This document shows positions 1 to 8,110 of a stretch of 16,561 nucleotides of DNA, in pieces; position 1 is the stretch's first letter; each line of letters begins with the position of its first letter. Under the pieces are notes generated by a model, which was given only the letters and a program-made list of their open reading frames with translations, did no database searches and was not told the DNA's origin. The stretch covers positions 1 through 16,561 of the forward strand of contig QAMX01000169.1 of the NCBI GenBank assembly GCA_003149835.1, written 5' to 3'. The stretch comes from Clostridiales bacterium. Lineage in GTDB: Bacteria > Bacillota > Clostridia > Oscillospirales > QAMX01. The translations under genes were made by a program, and so were the position numbers.

Positions 1-75
1 CCGCGCCGCGTTGATTGCTTTGTCTTCATCGGATTCAGCGCCCTCAAACCCGCTTCCATTGATCTCCCCATGTAG
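1..75 (+). other. Left edge: possible C-terminal end of a convergent gene
   Basis: Plus-strand frame 1 is open from the window edge for 24 codons and ends in TAG at 73-75, directly against the bidirectional terminator at 76-121. Most codons end in G or C, as in the real genes here. A convergent gene ending just before a shared terminator is a common layout. The same 75 bases are also open on the minus strand in the antisense frame, so the evidence is weak. I do not recognise the peptide. Confidence 0.25.
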
Positions 76-121
76 AAAAAGGAACGCTTTCCGCAGTTGG
101 TTTTGGAAAGCGTTCCTTTTT
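76..121. terminator. Bidirectional intrinsic terminator, 17-bp perfect stem
   Basis: Bases 76-92 and 105-121 are perfect reverse complements around a 12-base loop. The stem core pairs GGAACGCTTTCC with its complement and is flanked by five A on the left and five T on the right, so it can end transcription from either side. It lies about 95 bases beyond the operon's own terminator, so it is either a backup or belongs to a convergent gene entering from the left. Confidence 0.85.
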
Positions 122-215
122 ATGTTCCTTTCGGCGGCTTCTCTCGTGACCGTCCTTCGTTTTCCCGGCCGCGGCCTGCCGGATCCGATATTCAAGCGGG
201 ATGGCATGAACACAC

Positions 216-257
216 AAAAAAGGTATTGTCCCAATGCCGGATGCTTGGGACAATACC
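216..257 (-). terminator. Intrinsic terminator of the S10-spc-alpha operon
   Basis: Bases 222-234 and 245-257 form a 13-bp perfect stem (minus-strand RNA GGUAUUGUCCCAA and its complement) with a 10-base loop. On the minus strand it is followed at once by six U (216-221). It begins 116 bases after the rplQ stop codon, and no gene lies between. This is the expected end of the long ribosomal transcript. Bases 122-215, between the two terminators, show no gene and no other clear signal. Confidence 0.9.
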
Positions 258-308
258 CTTGGCGCCCTTTTTTCACAGGGCCGCTGATATATGCCGGCAA
301 GAGAAGCC

Positions 309-356
309 GAACCGCAGGCCGCATTCCGCCGGAATGCGCCGATCGCCGAGCGGTTC
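309..356 (-). promoter_or_regulatory. Two-part RNA fold downstream of rplQ
   Basis: An outer 7-bp stem (GAACCGC at 309-315 with GCGGTTC at 350-356) encloses an inner 7-bp hairpin (321-327 with 331-337, three-base loop). It starts 17 bases after the rplQ stop and lies well before the terminator, so it is not part of that. Its role is unknown. A conserved RNA called the L17 downstream element is known after rplQ in some Bacillota, but I cannot tell from sequence alone whether this is a member. It might otherwise protect the 3' end of the mRNA. Confidence 0.45.
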
Positions 357-373
357 TCCCGCCTCCGTTTCGC

Positions 374-715
374 TTATACCAGCTCGATGATCGCCATTTC
401 CGCCGCGTCGCCGCGCCGCATGCCGGTGCGGATAATGCGCGTATAACCGCCGTTCCGCTCCGCATATTTCGGCGCGATCTCGTTGATCAGCTTATAGACG
501 ACCGCTTCCTTGGTGATAAACGCGAGAAGCTGCCGCTTGTTGGCCAGCGTCGGATTTTTGGCGAGGGTGATCATTTTTTCCGCGATCGGGCGAACTTCTT
601 TCGCCCTCGTAACAGTCGTCTCGATTCTTCCGCTTTCAAACAGATAGGTCACCATGGCGCGAAGCATTGCCTTGCGGTGATCTGTCGGTCTGCCAAGCTT
701 ACGGGTCCCGGGCAT
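374..715 (-). CDS. rplQ: 50S ribosomal protein bL17
   Basis: This is the last gene of the cluster, encoding bL17 of the large subunit, which sits on 23S rRNA near the exit-tunnel opening. The 113-residue product is the usual length for the short Gram-positive form. It opens with the family signature [20 protein letters not shown] and contains the conserved [20 protein letters not shown] stretch near residues 31-50. It ends with the family's [19 protein letters not shown] close. The start is an ATG behind a clear AGGAGG-type site, 16 bases after the rpoA stop. The rpoA-rplQ pairing is nearly universal in bacteria. Nothing looks truncated. Confidence 0.98.
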   Translation of the reverse strand: MPGTRKLGRPTDHRKAMLRAMVTYLFESGRIETTVTRAKEVRPIAEKMITLAKNPTLANKRQLLAFITKEAVVYKLINEIAPKYAERNGGYTRIIRTGMRRGDAAEMAIIELV

Positions 716-731
716 ATTGTTTCCTCCTTAA

Positions 732-1682
732 TCAGTTCTCGTCCTCGCTCTTCAAGGAGAAGCCCATGGCATGGAGCTTATTGATGACTTCTTCAAGCGA
801 TTTCTTTCCGAGATTCCGAACCTTCATCATATCTTCTTCCGTTCGGTTGACCAGATCTTCAACCGTATTGATTCCGGCGCGTTTCAGGCAATTGAACGAG
901 CGAACCGAGAAGTCCAGCTCTTCAATCGTCATATCGAGCTGCGCGCTCTTGTTTTCATTCGGCTTATCAATGACCGCCGCCGAATTCGCAAGCTCCTTCG
1001 ACAACCCGATAAAGAGCGACAGGTGATCTGTCAGAATCTTCGCCGACCACGAAACCGCTTCGGCCGCGGTCAGCGTTTTATTCGTCCAGACCTCCAACGT
1101 CAGCTTGTCGTGATCCACCGCGTCTCCGACGCGCGTGTCCTCGACGGTGTAATTGACCTTGGTGACCGGCGTGTAGATAGAGTCGATCGGGATCAGGCCG
1201 ATCACCATCTGCGCCGGCTTGTTTTTCTCCGCGGAGACGTAGCCTCTGCCGCGGTTGAAGGTCAGCTCCATCGACAGCCGGGCATCCTCCGCGAGCGAGG
1301 CGATATGGTGCTCGGGGTTGAGGATCTCGACCTCGCTGTCGCCGATGATATCGCCGGCGACGATCTCGGTTTTGCCGGACGCTTCGATATACATAACCTT
1401 CGGCCCCGGCGCATGGAGCTTTGCGATAACCGATTTGAGGTTGAGGACGATCTGCGTCACGTCCTCCTTAACGCCGGGAATCGTGGAAAATTCGTGCTGT
1501 ACGCCCGCGATCTTTACCGCGGTAATCGCCGAACCTTCAAGTGACGAAAGCAAAACGCGCCGCATAGAATTGCCAAGCGTCATGCCGTAACCGCGCTGCA
1601 ACGGCTCGATTACAAATTTACCGTACGAGCCGTCGCCGGTCATGTCGATGGTTTCTATCGTCGGTTTAACAAATTCTATCAT
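732..1682 (-). CDS. rpoA: DNA-directed RNA polymerase subunit alpha
   Basis: Encodes the alpha subunit, whose dimer nucleates RNA polymerase assembly. The chosen ATG at 1682 gives 316 residues, starting [13 protein letters not shown] and preceded by a GGAGGG site. An upstream in-frame ATG at 1787 would add 35 residues unlike any alpha subunit and lacks a good ribosome site, so it is rejected. The N-terminal dimerisation domain shows the conserved [20 protein letters not shown] stretch and [17 protein letters not shown]. The C-terminal domain (about 249-308) has the DNA- and activator-contacting [13 protein letters not shown] motif, with the key arginine near residue 261, and a second helix-hairpin-helix at [13 protein letters not shown] 183-base spacer separates it from rpsD. 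Confidence 0.98.
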   Translation of the reverse strand: MIEFVKPTIETIDMTGDGSYGKFVIEPLQRGYGMTLGNSMRRVLLSSLEGSAITAVKIAGVQHEFSTIPGVKEDVTQIVLNLKSVIAKLHAPGPKVMYIEASGKTEIVAGDIIGDSEVEILNPEHHIASLAEDARLSMELTFNRGRGYVSAEKNKPAQMVIGLIPIDSIYTPVTKVNYTVEDTRVGDAVDHDKLTLEVWTNKTLTAAEAVSWSAKILTDHLSLFIGLSKELANSAAVIDKPNENKSAQLDMTIEELDFSVRSFNCLKRAGINTVEDLVNRTEEDMMKVRNLGKKSLEEVINKLHAMGFSLKSEDEN

Positions 1683-1865
1683 AGTTACCCTCCACTTGTT
1701 ACCGGCTGAACCGGCGTTTGATGTCGTGTGCCAACTTTGAGGGCCGGTTTGAACGTCATATCCAAATCCACATACCGCTCCGAACAACCTGTCCGGATAA
1801 ATGCAGACAACCGCAAAGACCGGAACCGCGCAAGGCGCCGGCGACAGATGCAGCCGTCTGTCAGC
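1683..1865 (-). promoter_or_regulatory. Long rpsD-rpoA spacer with stem-loops
   Basis: Most gaps in this cluster are under 40 bases; this one is 183. No credible gene is in it. Four bases after the rpsD stop is a 6-bp hairpin, GACAGA/TCTGTC at 1843-1848 and 1857-1862. A smaller hairpin, CCGG-CTGAA-CCGG on the plus strand (1702-1714), lies just before the rpoA ribosome site at 1688-1693. I see no convincing internal promoter and no U-run for a terminator. It may adjust rpoA output or mark an mRNA processing point. Confidence 0.4.
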
Positions 1866-2495
1866 TTACTTTGAATACAACTCGACGATAAGATGCTCTT
1901 CAACCGGCAGGTCGATGTCCGCGCGGTCGGGCATAGCGATGACCTTTGCCGCGAAGTTTGCTCCGTCTTTTTCAAGCCATTTCGGATAGGGCTTTGACGC
2001 GTTTGCTTCAATGACATCCTTGAACTTGTCGTATGCCCGGCTCTTCTCGCGCAGCGCGACGACATCGCCCGGCTTTACGCGGAACGAGGGGATATTGACC
2101 TTACGGCCGTTGACCGTGAAATGCGCGTGGTTGACGAGCTGGCGCGCCTCGGGTCTCGACATGGCGTATCCCATCCGGTAAACGACGTTGTCCAGTCTCA
2201 TTTCCAGAATCGAAAGCAGATTTTCGCCGGTGATGCCGCTCTTTTTCTCGGCAAGCGCGAAATACTTCTCCATCTGGCTCTCGGAAATGCCGTAAAACCG
2301 CTTGGTCTTCTGTTTTTCTCTGAGCTGAAGCGCGTATTCGCTGGCCTTTCTGCTGCGCTGCTGGCCATGCTGGCCGGGCGCGTAAGAACGTCTGTCAACC
2401 GGGCATTTCCCGCTGAAACATTTATCGCCTTTCAGAAAAAGCTTCTGATTTTCTCTGCGGCAAAGGCGGCAGACCGCCTCCGTATATCTTGCCAT
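1866..2495 (-). CDS. rpsD: 30S ribosomal protein uS4 (zinc-binding form)
   Basis: uS4 is a primary 16S rRNA binder that starts 30S body assembly and guards decoding fidelity together with uS5. The 209-residue protein begins [15 protein letters not shown]. It keeps four cysteines, C9, C12, C26 and C31, the zinc-binding N-terminal form found in Thermus and some other lineages. The S4 RNA-binding domain begins near residue 98 ([21 protein letters not shown]) and includes [17 protein letters not shown]. The C-terminus [12 protein letters not shown] is typical. The ATG lies 36 bases after the rpsK stop, behind a GGAGG site. In other bacteria S4 is an autoregulator; no known S4 target is recognisable here. 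Confidence 0.98.
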   Translation of the reverse strand: MARYTEAVCRLCRRENQKLFLKGDKCFSGKCPVDRRSYAPGQHGQQRSRKASEYALQLREKQKTKRFYGISESQMEKYFALAEKKSGITGENLLSILEMRLDNVVYRMGYAMSRPEARQLVNHAHFTVNGRKVNIPSFRVKPGDVVALREKSRAYDKFKDVIEANASKPYPKWLEKDGANFAAKVIAMPDRADIDLPVEEHLIVELYSK

Positions 2496-2531
2496 ACGCT
2501 TGTATTACACCTCCATAATTTGGGCTCTGCC

Positions 2532-2936
2532 TTAAACGCGCCTTCTCTTCGGCGGGCGGCAGCCGTTGTGCGGAATCGGCGTGACATCCTTGATCATGCA
2601 GATTTCAAGGCCCGCCGCCTGCAAAGAACGGATCGCGGCTTCTCTGCCGGGACCAGGCCCTTTGACATAGACCTCGACGGTCTTCATGCCATGCTCCATA
2701 GCCGCTCTGGCCGCGGTTTCCGCTGCGGACTGCGCGGCAAAGGGCGTGCTCTTTCTCGAACCCTTAAAGCCAAGGCCGCCGGCCGACGCCCACGCGACCG
2801 CGTTGCCGTTGAGGTCGGTGATGGTGATAATAGTGTTATTAAAGGAGGAGCGGATGTGCGCGGAGCCTTTTTCAATGTTCTTTCTCTCGCGGCGTCTGCG
2901 GACAGTTGCACCCTTCTTAGCCTGTACTTTCGCCAT
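2532..2936 (-). CDS. rpsK: 30S ribosomal protein uS11
   Basis: uS11 lies on the 30S platform near the mRNA exit and the E-site codon. The protein has 134 residues, a few more than the common 127-131, because of a lysine/arginine-rich N-terminus (residues 1-20). The family core is clear: [20 protein letters not shown] and then [21 protein letters not shown]. The C-terminus ends [12 protein letters not shown]; the HNG asparagine is the site that becomes isoaspartate in Escherichia coli S11. It sits 18 bases after rpsM, in the standard S13-S11-S4-alpha order, with its own GGAGG site. Confidence 0.98.
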   Translation of the reverse strand: MAKVQAKKGATVRRRRERKNIEKGSAHIRSSFNNTIITITDLNGNAVAWASAGGLGFKGSRKSTPFAAQSAAETAARAAMEHGMKTVEVYVKGPGPGREAAIRSLQAAGLEICMIKDVTPIPHNGCRPPKRRRV

Positions 2937-2954
2937 TTTGGGGATTACCTCCTA

Positions 2955-3323
2955 TTACTGCTTCTTATTGGCAATGGTCTTTCTCGGACCCTTGCGCGTG
3001 CGGGCGTTTGTCTTTGTGCGCTGGCCCCTGACAGGCAGGCCTCTTCTGTGTCTCTGTCCGCGGTAACTGCCGATTTCAATCAGGCGTTTTATATCAAGCG
3101 CGACGTCTCTTCTCAGATCGCCTTCGACGCGGTAACCCTTGTCGATCTGCTCACGAAGCCTTGAAATTTCATCGTCTGTCAGATCCTTGACCCGCGTGTC
3201 GGGATTGACGCCGCTCGCTTTGAGAATGTCGTTTGACAGTTTTCTTCCGATACCGTAGATATAGGTGAGTCCGATCTCGACTCTCTTTTCTCTCGGCAGG
3301 TCTACGCCGGCTATACGTGCCAT
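2955..3323 (-). CDS. rpsM: 30S ribosomal protein uS13
   Basis: uS13 is in the 30S head, where its tail touches P-site tRNA and its body makes the B1 bridges to the large subunit. The 122 residues open with [21 protein letters not shown], followed by the helix-two-turn-helix motif [12 protein letters not shown]. The basic tail with [20 protein letters not shown] and the closing lysines is complete. It starts 23 bases after rpmJ behind an AGGAGG-type site. In Escherichia coli a pseudoknot before rpsM binds S4 to control the alpha operon; the short gap here leaves no room for one outside coding sequence. Confidence 0.98.
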   Translation of the reverse strand: MARIAGVDLPREKRVEIGLTYIYGIGRKLSNDILKASGVNPDTRVKDLTDDEISRLREQIDKGYRVEGDLRRDVALDIKRLIEIGSYRGQRHRRGLPVRGQRTKTNARTRKGPRKTIANKKQ

Positions 3324-3346
3324 TTATGAACGCACCTCCTAATTTA

Positions 3347-3463
3347 TTAACCCTGTCTTTGTTTATGCTTCGGATCATTGGGGCAAATTACCATGACCTT
3401 GCCCTTGCGCTTGATCACTTTGCACTTGTCGCACATTGGTCTGACCGATGGCCTAACTTTCAT
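3347..3463 (-). CDS. rpmJ: 50S ribosomal protein bL36
   Basis: A small gene found by direct translation: 38 residues from ATG at 3463 to TAA at 3347-3349. It opens [20 protein letters not shown] and closes PKHKQRQG. bL36 is a zinc-ribbon protein bound to 23S rRNA near the L7/L12 stalk base. The ligands are C11, C14, C27 and H33. The last spacing is C-x5-H, one longer than the usual C-x4-H of Bacillota and matching the 38-residue Escherichia coli protein. An AAAGGAG ribosome site lies 8 bases before the start. A short hairpin (3480-3494, GCCGG stem) lies just upstream. The infA-rpmJ-rpsM order is standard. Confidence 0.97.
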   Translation of the reverse strand: MKVRPSVRPMCDKCKVIKRKGKVMVICPNDPKHKQRQG

Positions 3464-3516
3464 ATTCTTTGCTCCTTTTGCCGGAATGCCCGGCCATACT
3501 CAAACTTGTTGCCGCC

Positions 3517-3735
3517 CTATTTCGTCCGCCACGTGATCCGGCCCTTCGTCAGGTCATACGGCGACATCTCCACCGTCACCTTGTCGCCGGGCAGAATCTT
3601 GATATAATTCATCCGCAGCTTTCCGGAGATATGAGCGAGTATTTTGTGACCGTTTTGCAGCTCAACCCGGAACATCGCGTTCGGCAAAGCCTCCGAAACA
3701 ATGCCTTCAAGCTCGATTACGTCGTCTTTTGCCAT
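3517..3735 (-). CDS. infA: Translation initiation factor IF-1
   Basis: IF-1 is a single OB-fold protein that binds the 30S A site and helps IF-2 and IF-3 during initiation. The 72-residue length is exactly typical. Signature segments are [20 protein letters not shown] at the start, [20 protein letters not shown] with [13 protein letters not shown] in the middle, and [15 protein letters not shown] at the end. It lies 54 bases after map with a GGAGG site about 12 bases before the ATG. In many Clostridia a small KOW-domain gene sits between map and infA; the short gap here has none. The spacer itself shows no structure. Confidence 0.98.
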   Translation of the reverse strand: MAKDDVIELEGIVSEALPNAMFRVELQNGHKILAHISGKLRMNYIKILPGDKVTVEMSPYDLTKGRITWRTK

Positions 3736-3789
3736 AAGCTGTCTCAGCCTCCGTTCAATCTATCCGTGATCGCTGATTCTTCGACCGGC

Positions 3790-4554
3790 CTACTTTGTCA
3801 GCAGCTCCGGTTCGCCGTTTGTGATCAGCACCGTATGCTCATAGTGGGCGCTCAGCTTTTTATCGATCGTCACAACCGTCCACTTGTCACTGAGAATCTT
3901 GACCGCCCATGTGCCGGCGTTAATCATCGGCTCGATGGCGATCGTCATCCCCGGCACGAGCCGCGGGTTGTTGTATTCTCCGCTTTCATGCCTTTCCACG
4001 TAATTCGGAACGCTCGGATCTTCATGCATTTCCGTCCCGATTCCGTGGCCGGTAAAAGCCCGGACGACCGAAAAGCCGTTCCCCTCCGCATACGTCTGTA
4101 CCGCGCGTGATATGTCGGAAATCCGCTTGCCGGCGACGCAGACCTTCAAAGCCTCGAAAAAGCTCTGTCGTGTCACGTCGATCAGCTTCTGCGCCGCCTC
4201 CGAAATCTTCCCCGCATAAAAGGTCGCCGCGGTGTCTCCGTGATAACCGTGCATCTTGGCGCCGACGTCGATCTTGACGAGGTCGCCGTCGTGAATAACC
4301 CTTTTTTTGCTGGGGATCCCGTGTATCACTTCTTCATTGATGGACACACACACCGCAGCCGGATAGCCATGGTAATTCAGGAAACTCGGCTCTGCTTCGT
4401 ACTGTTTCAGCGTGTCGCGAACAACCGTGTCGATATCGGCGGTCGTGACACCGGCGGCCACCGCGGCGCCCGCAGCCTCGCGGGCCGCGGATGCCGCGCG
4501 GCCTGCCATGCGCATGCATTCAATCGCTTCTTGGGATTTGATACTGATTGTCAT
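3790..4554 (-). CDS. map: Methionine aminopeptidase, type I
   Basis: This enzyme removes the initiator methionine from new proteins whose second residue is small. The 254 residues have the pita-bread fold signature and all five metal ligands: D96 (KIDVG), D107 (GDTAAT), H170 (TGHGIG), E208 (IEPM) and E239 (HYEHT). Substrate-contacting H78 (VIHGIP) and H177 (MHEDPSVPN) are present. Compared with short type I enzymes there is a small insert around residues 185-197. It has no N-terminal zinc-finger or SEC-C extension, so it is the simple bacterial form. Its ATG overlaps the adk stop codon (ATGA, 4551-4554), which suggests translational coupling; its own ribosome site (AGGG) is weak. Confidence 0.98.
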   Translation of the reverse strand: MTISIKSQEAIECMRMAGRAASAAREAAGAAVAAGVTTADIDTVVRDTLKQYEAEPSFLNYHGYPAAVCVSINEEVIHGIPSKKRVIHDGDLVKIDVGAKMHGYHGDTAATFYAGKISEAAQKLIDVTRQSFFEALKVCVAGKRISDISRAVQTYAEGNGFSVVRAFTGHGIGTEMHEDPSVPNYVERHESGEYNNPRLVPGMTIAIEPMINAGTWAVKILSDKWTVVTIDKKLSAHYEHTVLITNGEPELLTK

Positions 4555-5189
4555 ACGGACTGCCCTAACGCCTTGAAAATCAGCGCTGTCGTCGCCTCAA
4601 CGGTTCCGTTGCCGTCAATGCAGACGAGCTTGCCCCGTTTTTCATAGAAGGCCTTGACCGGCTCGGTCAGCTCATGGTAAACGCGCAGGCGCTCGCGGAC
4701 CGTTTCCGCCTTGTCGTCCACACGCTGTACAAGGGCCGCGCCGCATTTGTCGCAGCTGCCCTCCGAGGCGGGCGGGTTAAACTTTAAATGGAAAGATTCG
4801 CCGCAGGCCGGACAGACTCTGCGCCCGGACATGCGCTCTTCAATCGCGCCGTCGTCCACTTCCAGAGAGATCACCTTATCGATGGTGATGCCCATCGCGT
4901 CGAGCGCCTCCGCCTGCGGAATCGTGCGCGGAAAGCCGTCTAACACATAACCGCCGGCGCAGTCGTCGTGAGAGATGCGGTCGGAAAGCATTTTGACGAC
5001 CACCTCGTCGGGCACAAGCGCGCCCTTCTCGGTGTACTGTTTCGCCTGCAAGCCGGCCTCTGTCCCTTTGGCGATCGCCTCGCGGATGATGTTGCCTGTG
5101 GAAATCGTCGGGATATGCAGCGCCTCATTGATGGCCGAGGCCTGCGTTCCCTTGCCGGCGCCCGGGGCGCCGAATAAGATCAGCTTCAT
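4551..5189 (-). CDS. adk: Adenylate kinase (zinc-lid form)
   Basis: Catalyses ATP + AMP to 2 ADP, keeping the adenylate pool balanced in the cytoplasm. The 212-residue protein has the P-loop GAPGAGKGT at 7-15, the AMP-binding STGNIIR at 30-36, the DGFPRT motif at 84-89 and a long LID domain. The LID carries four cysteines, C126, C129, C146 and C149, the structural zinc site typical of Gram-positive adenylate kinases. The gene starts 30 bases after secY, and its stop overlaps the map start by four bases. Location between secY and map is the usual spc-operon arrangement in Bacillota. Confidence 0.98.
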   Translation of the reverse strand: MKLILFGAPGAGKGTQASAINEALHIPTISTGNIIREAIAKGTEAGLQAKQYTEKGALVPDEVVVKMLSDRISHDDCAGGYVLDGFPRTIPQAEALDAMGITIDKVISLEVDDGAIEERMSGRRVCPACGESFHLKFNPPASEGSCDKCGAALVQRVDDKAETVRERLRVYHELTEPVKAFYEKRGKLVCIDGNGTVEATTALIFKALGQSV

Positions 5190-5219
5190 TTTTTCAAATC
5201 CTCCGAGTCCGTCCGCAGT

Positions 5220-6551
5220 TTATTCAAGGAAGCCCTTGTAATGACGCATAATCATCTGGGATTCCAGCTGCTGGACCGTTTCAAGCGCGACACCGACGAC
5301 GATTAACAGCGTCGTTCCGCCCAGGGCAAGGCTGCCGAGGCTCTCGGAAAAAGCGCTGACGATAATCGGCAGGATCGCGATAAAGGCGAGGAAGAGCGCG
5401 CCGATGACGGTGATGTTCTTCATGACGCGGCTGATGTATTCGGCCGTCGGCCGTCCCGGGCGCAGACCCGGAATAAAGCCGCCGTTGTTCTTCATGTTGT
5501 TCGCCACCTCAATCGGGTTGAACTGCGCGAACGCATAGAAGAAGCTGAACGCGATGATGAGGACAAAGTAAAGAATGATATACACCGCGCTCGGCGCCTG
5601 TGTGTATTTCAGGAAATAGAACCAGAAGCCGCCTGTGGGCTTCGGGAAAAACGACGCGATCATGGTCGGCAGGCTGACGATGCTCGACGCAAAGATGATC
5701 GGCAGAACGCCCGTCATGTTGACTTTGAGCGGGATGTAGCTAGCTTGACCGCCGTACACCTTTTTGCCGATGACACGCTTTGCATACTGCACCTGCAATC
5801 TCCGCTCGGCGTTGCTGACCCAGACGACCACGCCGATCAGGACGATCGTGGCCAGAATCAGCGGCACAAGAACGAAGATCGACAGCGAACCGTTTCTCAC
5901 CGAGTCGATCGCCGACGTCACGAGAACCGGGAAACGCGAAAGAATACCGGCAAAGAGAATCATCGAGATGCCGTTGCCGATGCCCTTGTTGGTGATCTGC
6001 TCGCCGAGCCACATGACCAGCGCCGTGCCGGCCGTGAACGTCAGGATAATCACGATGGCGACCAAAACCTTATCGACCGACAGGTTCGAGGTGAAAACGC
6101 CCGTTTTCAGAATCGACGTGCCGTCCGTCATCGTCTGTCTGAGCAGGGTGATGTAATAGACAAAGCCCGACAGCAGACCGAGGCCGACAGTGGCATAGCG
6201 CGTGATCATCGCCTGTTTTTTCCGGCCTTCCTCGCCGCCCTCTTTGACCATGCGCTCCATCGCCGGAATCGCCATCGTCAGAAGCTGTACGATAATCGAC
6301 GCGGTGATGTACGGCGAAATGGACAGCGCAAAAATCGTCGCCGCCGTGAAAGAGCCGCCGGTCAGCATGTTCAGGTACCCGTAGAATGCGTTTTCGCCCT
6401 GCGCGGTGAACATCGCTTCCAGCGCCGAGGAGTTGATAAACGGAATCGGAATGGAGTTGCCTAAACGATAGATGACCAAGATCAATACGGTGAACAGAAT
6501 CTTCTTGCGAAGCTCCGGAATCTTCCACGCGTTGACTATCGTTTTAAACAT
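5220..6551 (-). CDS. secY: Preprotein translocase subunit SecY
   Basis: SecY is the channel of the SecYEG translocon in the cytoplasmic membrane. The 443-residue product is a full-length polytopic protein, and I expect ten transmembrane segments. The first hydrophobic stretch is near 18-38. The half-helix and second segment carry IFALSISPYITASIIVQLL near 73-91, the family signature. The cytoplasmic loop NNMKNNGGFIPGLRPGRPT, needed for SecA-driven transport, is intact, as is the C-terminal MRHYKGFLE. Only one base separates its ATG from the rplO stop, and the AGGTGAT ribosome site lies within the end of rplO, so translation is probably coupled. Confidence 0.98.
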   Translation of the reverse strand: MFKTIVNAWKIPELRKKILFTVLILVIYRLGNSIPIPFINSSALEAMFTAQGENAFYGYLNMLTGGSFTAATIFALSISPYITASIIVQLLTMAIPAMERMVKEGGEEGRKKQAMITRYATVGLGLLSGFVYYITLLRQTMTDGTSILKTGVFTSNLSVDKVLVAIVIILTFTAGTALVMWLGEQITNKGIGNGISMILFAGILSRFPVLVTSAIDSVRNGSLSIFVLVPLILATIVLIGVVVWVSNAERRLQVQYAKRVIGKKVYGGQASYIPLKVNMTGVLPIIFASSIVSLPTMIASFFPKPTGGFWFYFLKYTQAPSAVYIILYFVLIIAFSFFYAFAQFNPIEVANNMKNNGGFIPGLRPGRPTAEYISRVMKNITVIGALFLAFIAILPIIVSAFSESLGSLALGGTTLLIVVGVALETVQQLESQMIMRHYKGFLE

Positions 6552-6552
6552 C

Positions 6553-6993
6553 TTATATCACCTCGACATTTCCGCCTTTGGCCTCAATTTTTTCCTTGGC
6601 CGACTCGGAAAATGCGGTTGCCTTTACGGTGATTTTCTTGGTGAGCTCTCCGTTGCCCAAAATCTTAATGCCGTTATAAACTTTCTTGACAAGTCCGCTC
6701 TCAATCAGCTCGTCAATGCCGACGACGGCGCCGTCGTCGAACCGGTTCAGATCCGCGACGTTGACGACCGCGTAACGGGTTGCAAAAATGTTGGTAAAGC
6801 CGCGCTTGGGCAGACGGAGGTGCAGCGGCATCTGGCCGCCTTCAAAGCCGGGCCGGACACCGCCGCCGGAGCGAGCGTTCTGTCCCTTATGACCCCTGCC
6901 GCCGGTCTTGCCGTTCCCCGTACCGATGCCGCGCCCTTTTCTCTTGGCTTCCTTGACGGAACCGGCGGCCGGCGACAAATCATTGAGTCTCAT
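6553..6993 (-). CDS. rplO: 50S ribosomal protein uL15
   Basis: uL15 binds 23S rRNA late in large-subunit assembly. The 146-residue length is typical. The glycine/arginine-rich N-terminal extension that threads into the rRNA is obvious: [20 protein letters not shown] near 18-37 and then [20 protein letters not shown]. The globular part ends [19 protein letters not shown]. It starts with ATG behind a GGAGG site, 17 bases after rpmD, and its last codons contain the ribosome site for secY. Confidence 0.98.
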   Translation of the reverse strand: MRLNDLSPAAGSVKEAKRKGRGIGTGNGKTGGRGHKGQNARSGGGVRPGFEGGQMPLHLRLPKRGFTNIFATRYAVVNVADLNRFDDGAVVGIDELIESGLVKKVYNGIKILGNGELTKKITVKATAFSESAKEKIEAKGGNVEVI

Positions 6994-7010
6994 ACTCCCG
7001 TACCTCCTGC

Positions 7011-7199
7011 TTATACGTTCTCAACCTTGACAAGGTAGCTGATCTGGGAGATTTTTCCCTGCGTCGCCGCGCTGTCAGGCTGAATGGTGGAATCGTCGAT
7101 CTTGCGGAGACCGAGCGAATGCGCCGTGGCAATGTGCTTGTCGTGTCTGCCGTTCAGGCTCTTGACAAGCGTGATCTTGACCTTCGCTTCGTTAGACAT
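7011..7199 (-). CDS. rpmD: 50S ribosomal protein uL30
   Basis: A 62-residue uL30 of the short bacterial type, a peripheral 23S rRNA binder. The segment [20 protein letters not shown] (6-25) followed by [20 protein letters not shown] matches the family signature, where the second motif usually reads GLRKxxxxxxxxDxP. The C-terminus [10 protein letters not shown] forms the closing strand. It lies between rpsE and rplO with gaps of 15 and 17 bases, as in nearly all bacterial spc operons that keep this gene. Some bacteria lack it; here it is present and intact. Confidence 0.97.
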   Translation of the reverse strand: MSNEAKVKITLVKSLNGRHDKHIATAHSLGLRKIDDSTIQPDSAATQGKISQISYLVKVENV

Positions 7200-7214
7200 G
7201 TCAGCTCCGCCCCC

Positions 7215-7718
7215 TTAACCCTGAATTTCGTCGACTGTTTTCCCGCGCGTGCGGGCAACGTCTTCGGCGCATTTCAGCGCCTTCAAACCTTCGACCGTCG
7301 CGGTGACGACGTTCTGCTGGTTGTTGGAACGCAGCGACTTCGTTCTGATGTCGCGAATCCCCGCCGCTTCCATAACCTGGCGAACAGGGCCGCCGGCGAT
7401 AACGCCCGTGCCCTCGGGAGCCGGCTTCAACAGAACCTCCGCCGCGCCGAACTTGCCGATGATCTCGTGCGGAATCGTCGTTCCGACCGTGGAAACCCTG
7501 AACAGGTTCTTCTTCGCGTCGGCAATCGCCTTGCGGATCGCGTCGGGCGTCTCATTCGCCTTGCCGATGCCATAGCCGATCAGGCCGTTGCCGTCGCCGA
7601 CGACGACGAGCGCGCTCCATTTCATGATCCGGCCGCCCTTGACCGTTTTCGAAACGCGGCGCATACCGACCAAGCGCTCTTGAAGCTCCAAATTAGAGGT
7701 GTCAATTTTTAAAGGCAT
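7215..7718 (-). CDS. rpsE: 30S ribosomal protein uS5
   Basis: uS5 lies at the mRNA entry channel and touches uS4; mutations at their interface alter decoding accuracy. The 167-residue protein has the double-stranded-RNA-binding-like N-terminal domain with [20 protein letters not shown] (21-40), then [20 protein letters not shown]. The C-terminal domain carries [20 protein letters not shown] and the [19 protein letters not shown] stretch. It starts with ATG behind a GGAGGA site, 15 bases after rplR. The spectinomycin-contacting loop near residues 20-30 looks ordinary. Confidence 0.98.
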   Translation of the reverse strand: MPLKIDTSNLELQERLVGMRRVSKTVKGGRIMKWSALVVVGDGNGLIGYGIGKANETPDAIRKAIADAKKNLFRVSTVGTTIPHEIIGKFGAAEVLLKPAPEGTGVIAGGPVRQVMEAAGIRDIRTKSLRSNNQQNVVTATVEGLKALKCAEDVARTRGKTVDEIQG

Positions 7719-7733
7719 TTGGTTGTCCTCCCG

Positions 7734-8093
7734 TTAAAACTCAAGGCCGCTCTCGCGGGCGCCCTCGGCCAGCTCCTGCACACGGCCGTGATACAGGTAT
7801 CCGCCGCGGTCAAAGACGACCGCGCCGATACCGGCGGCCTTTGCGCGCTCGCCGATCAGCTTGCCGACCTTGCGGGCGGCTTCCTTGTTGCCGCCGGTCA
7901 TGCCGAAATCCTTCTCCGTAGACGAGGCGGTGACCAGCGTCGCGCCCTTCGTATCGTCGATGATCTGGGCGTATATATGGTTGGTGCTCCTGTATACGTT
8001 CAGGCGCGGGCGCTCCGCGGTTCCGGAGATCTTGCCGCGGACCCTGCGGTGCCTTTTCAGGCGCTGGACGTTCTTATCCATTTTGGAAACCAT
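7734..8093 (-). CDS. rplR: 50S ribosomal protein uL18
   Basis: uL18 binds 5S rRNA, together with uL5, and anchors it in the central protuberance. The 119-residue protein has the basic N-terminus [20 protein letters not shown] and the core signature [17 protein letters not shown], and ends [20 protein letters not shown] plus ESGLEF. Two in-frame ATGs are possible, at 8093 and 8081. I chose 8093 because a GGGGG run lies 8 bases before it, although this ribosome site is less canonical than those of the neighbours. Confidence 0.97.
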   Translation of the reverse strand: MVSKMDKNVQRLKRHRRVRGKISGTAERPRLNVYRSTNHIYAQIIDDTKGATLVTASSTEKDFGMTGGNKEAARKVGKLIGERAKAAGIGAVVFDRGGYLYHGRVQELAEGARESGLEF

Positions 8094-8110
8094 TTTGTTG
8101 AACCCCCGCT

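Noticed and set aside
44..253. Minus-strand frame of 69 codons after rplQ
   Set aside because: It spans both intrinsic terminators, has no ribosome site, and its product resembles nothing I know.
11..784. Plus-strand open frame of 257 codons at the left end
   Set aside because: It runs through both terminators and antisense to all of rplQ; low-complexity shadow reading.
1683..1787. N-terminal extension of rpoA to the ATG at 1787
   Set aside because: The family N-terminus begins at 1682 with its own GGAGGG site; the extra 35 residues read the spacer.
2121..3164. Plus-strand open frame of 347 codons
   Set aside because: It is antisense to rpsD, rpsK and rpsM, which are clear from conserved protein motifs; no credible ribosome site or family signature.
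3736..3789. Possible small KOW-domain gene between map and infA, as in many Clostridia
   Set aside because: The gap is only 54 bases, too short for it.
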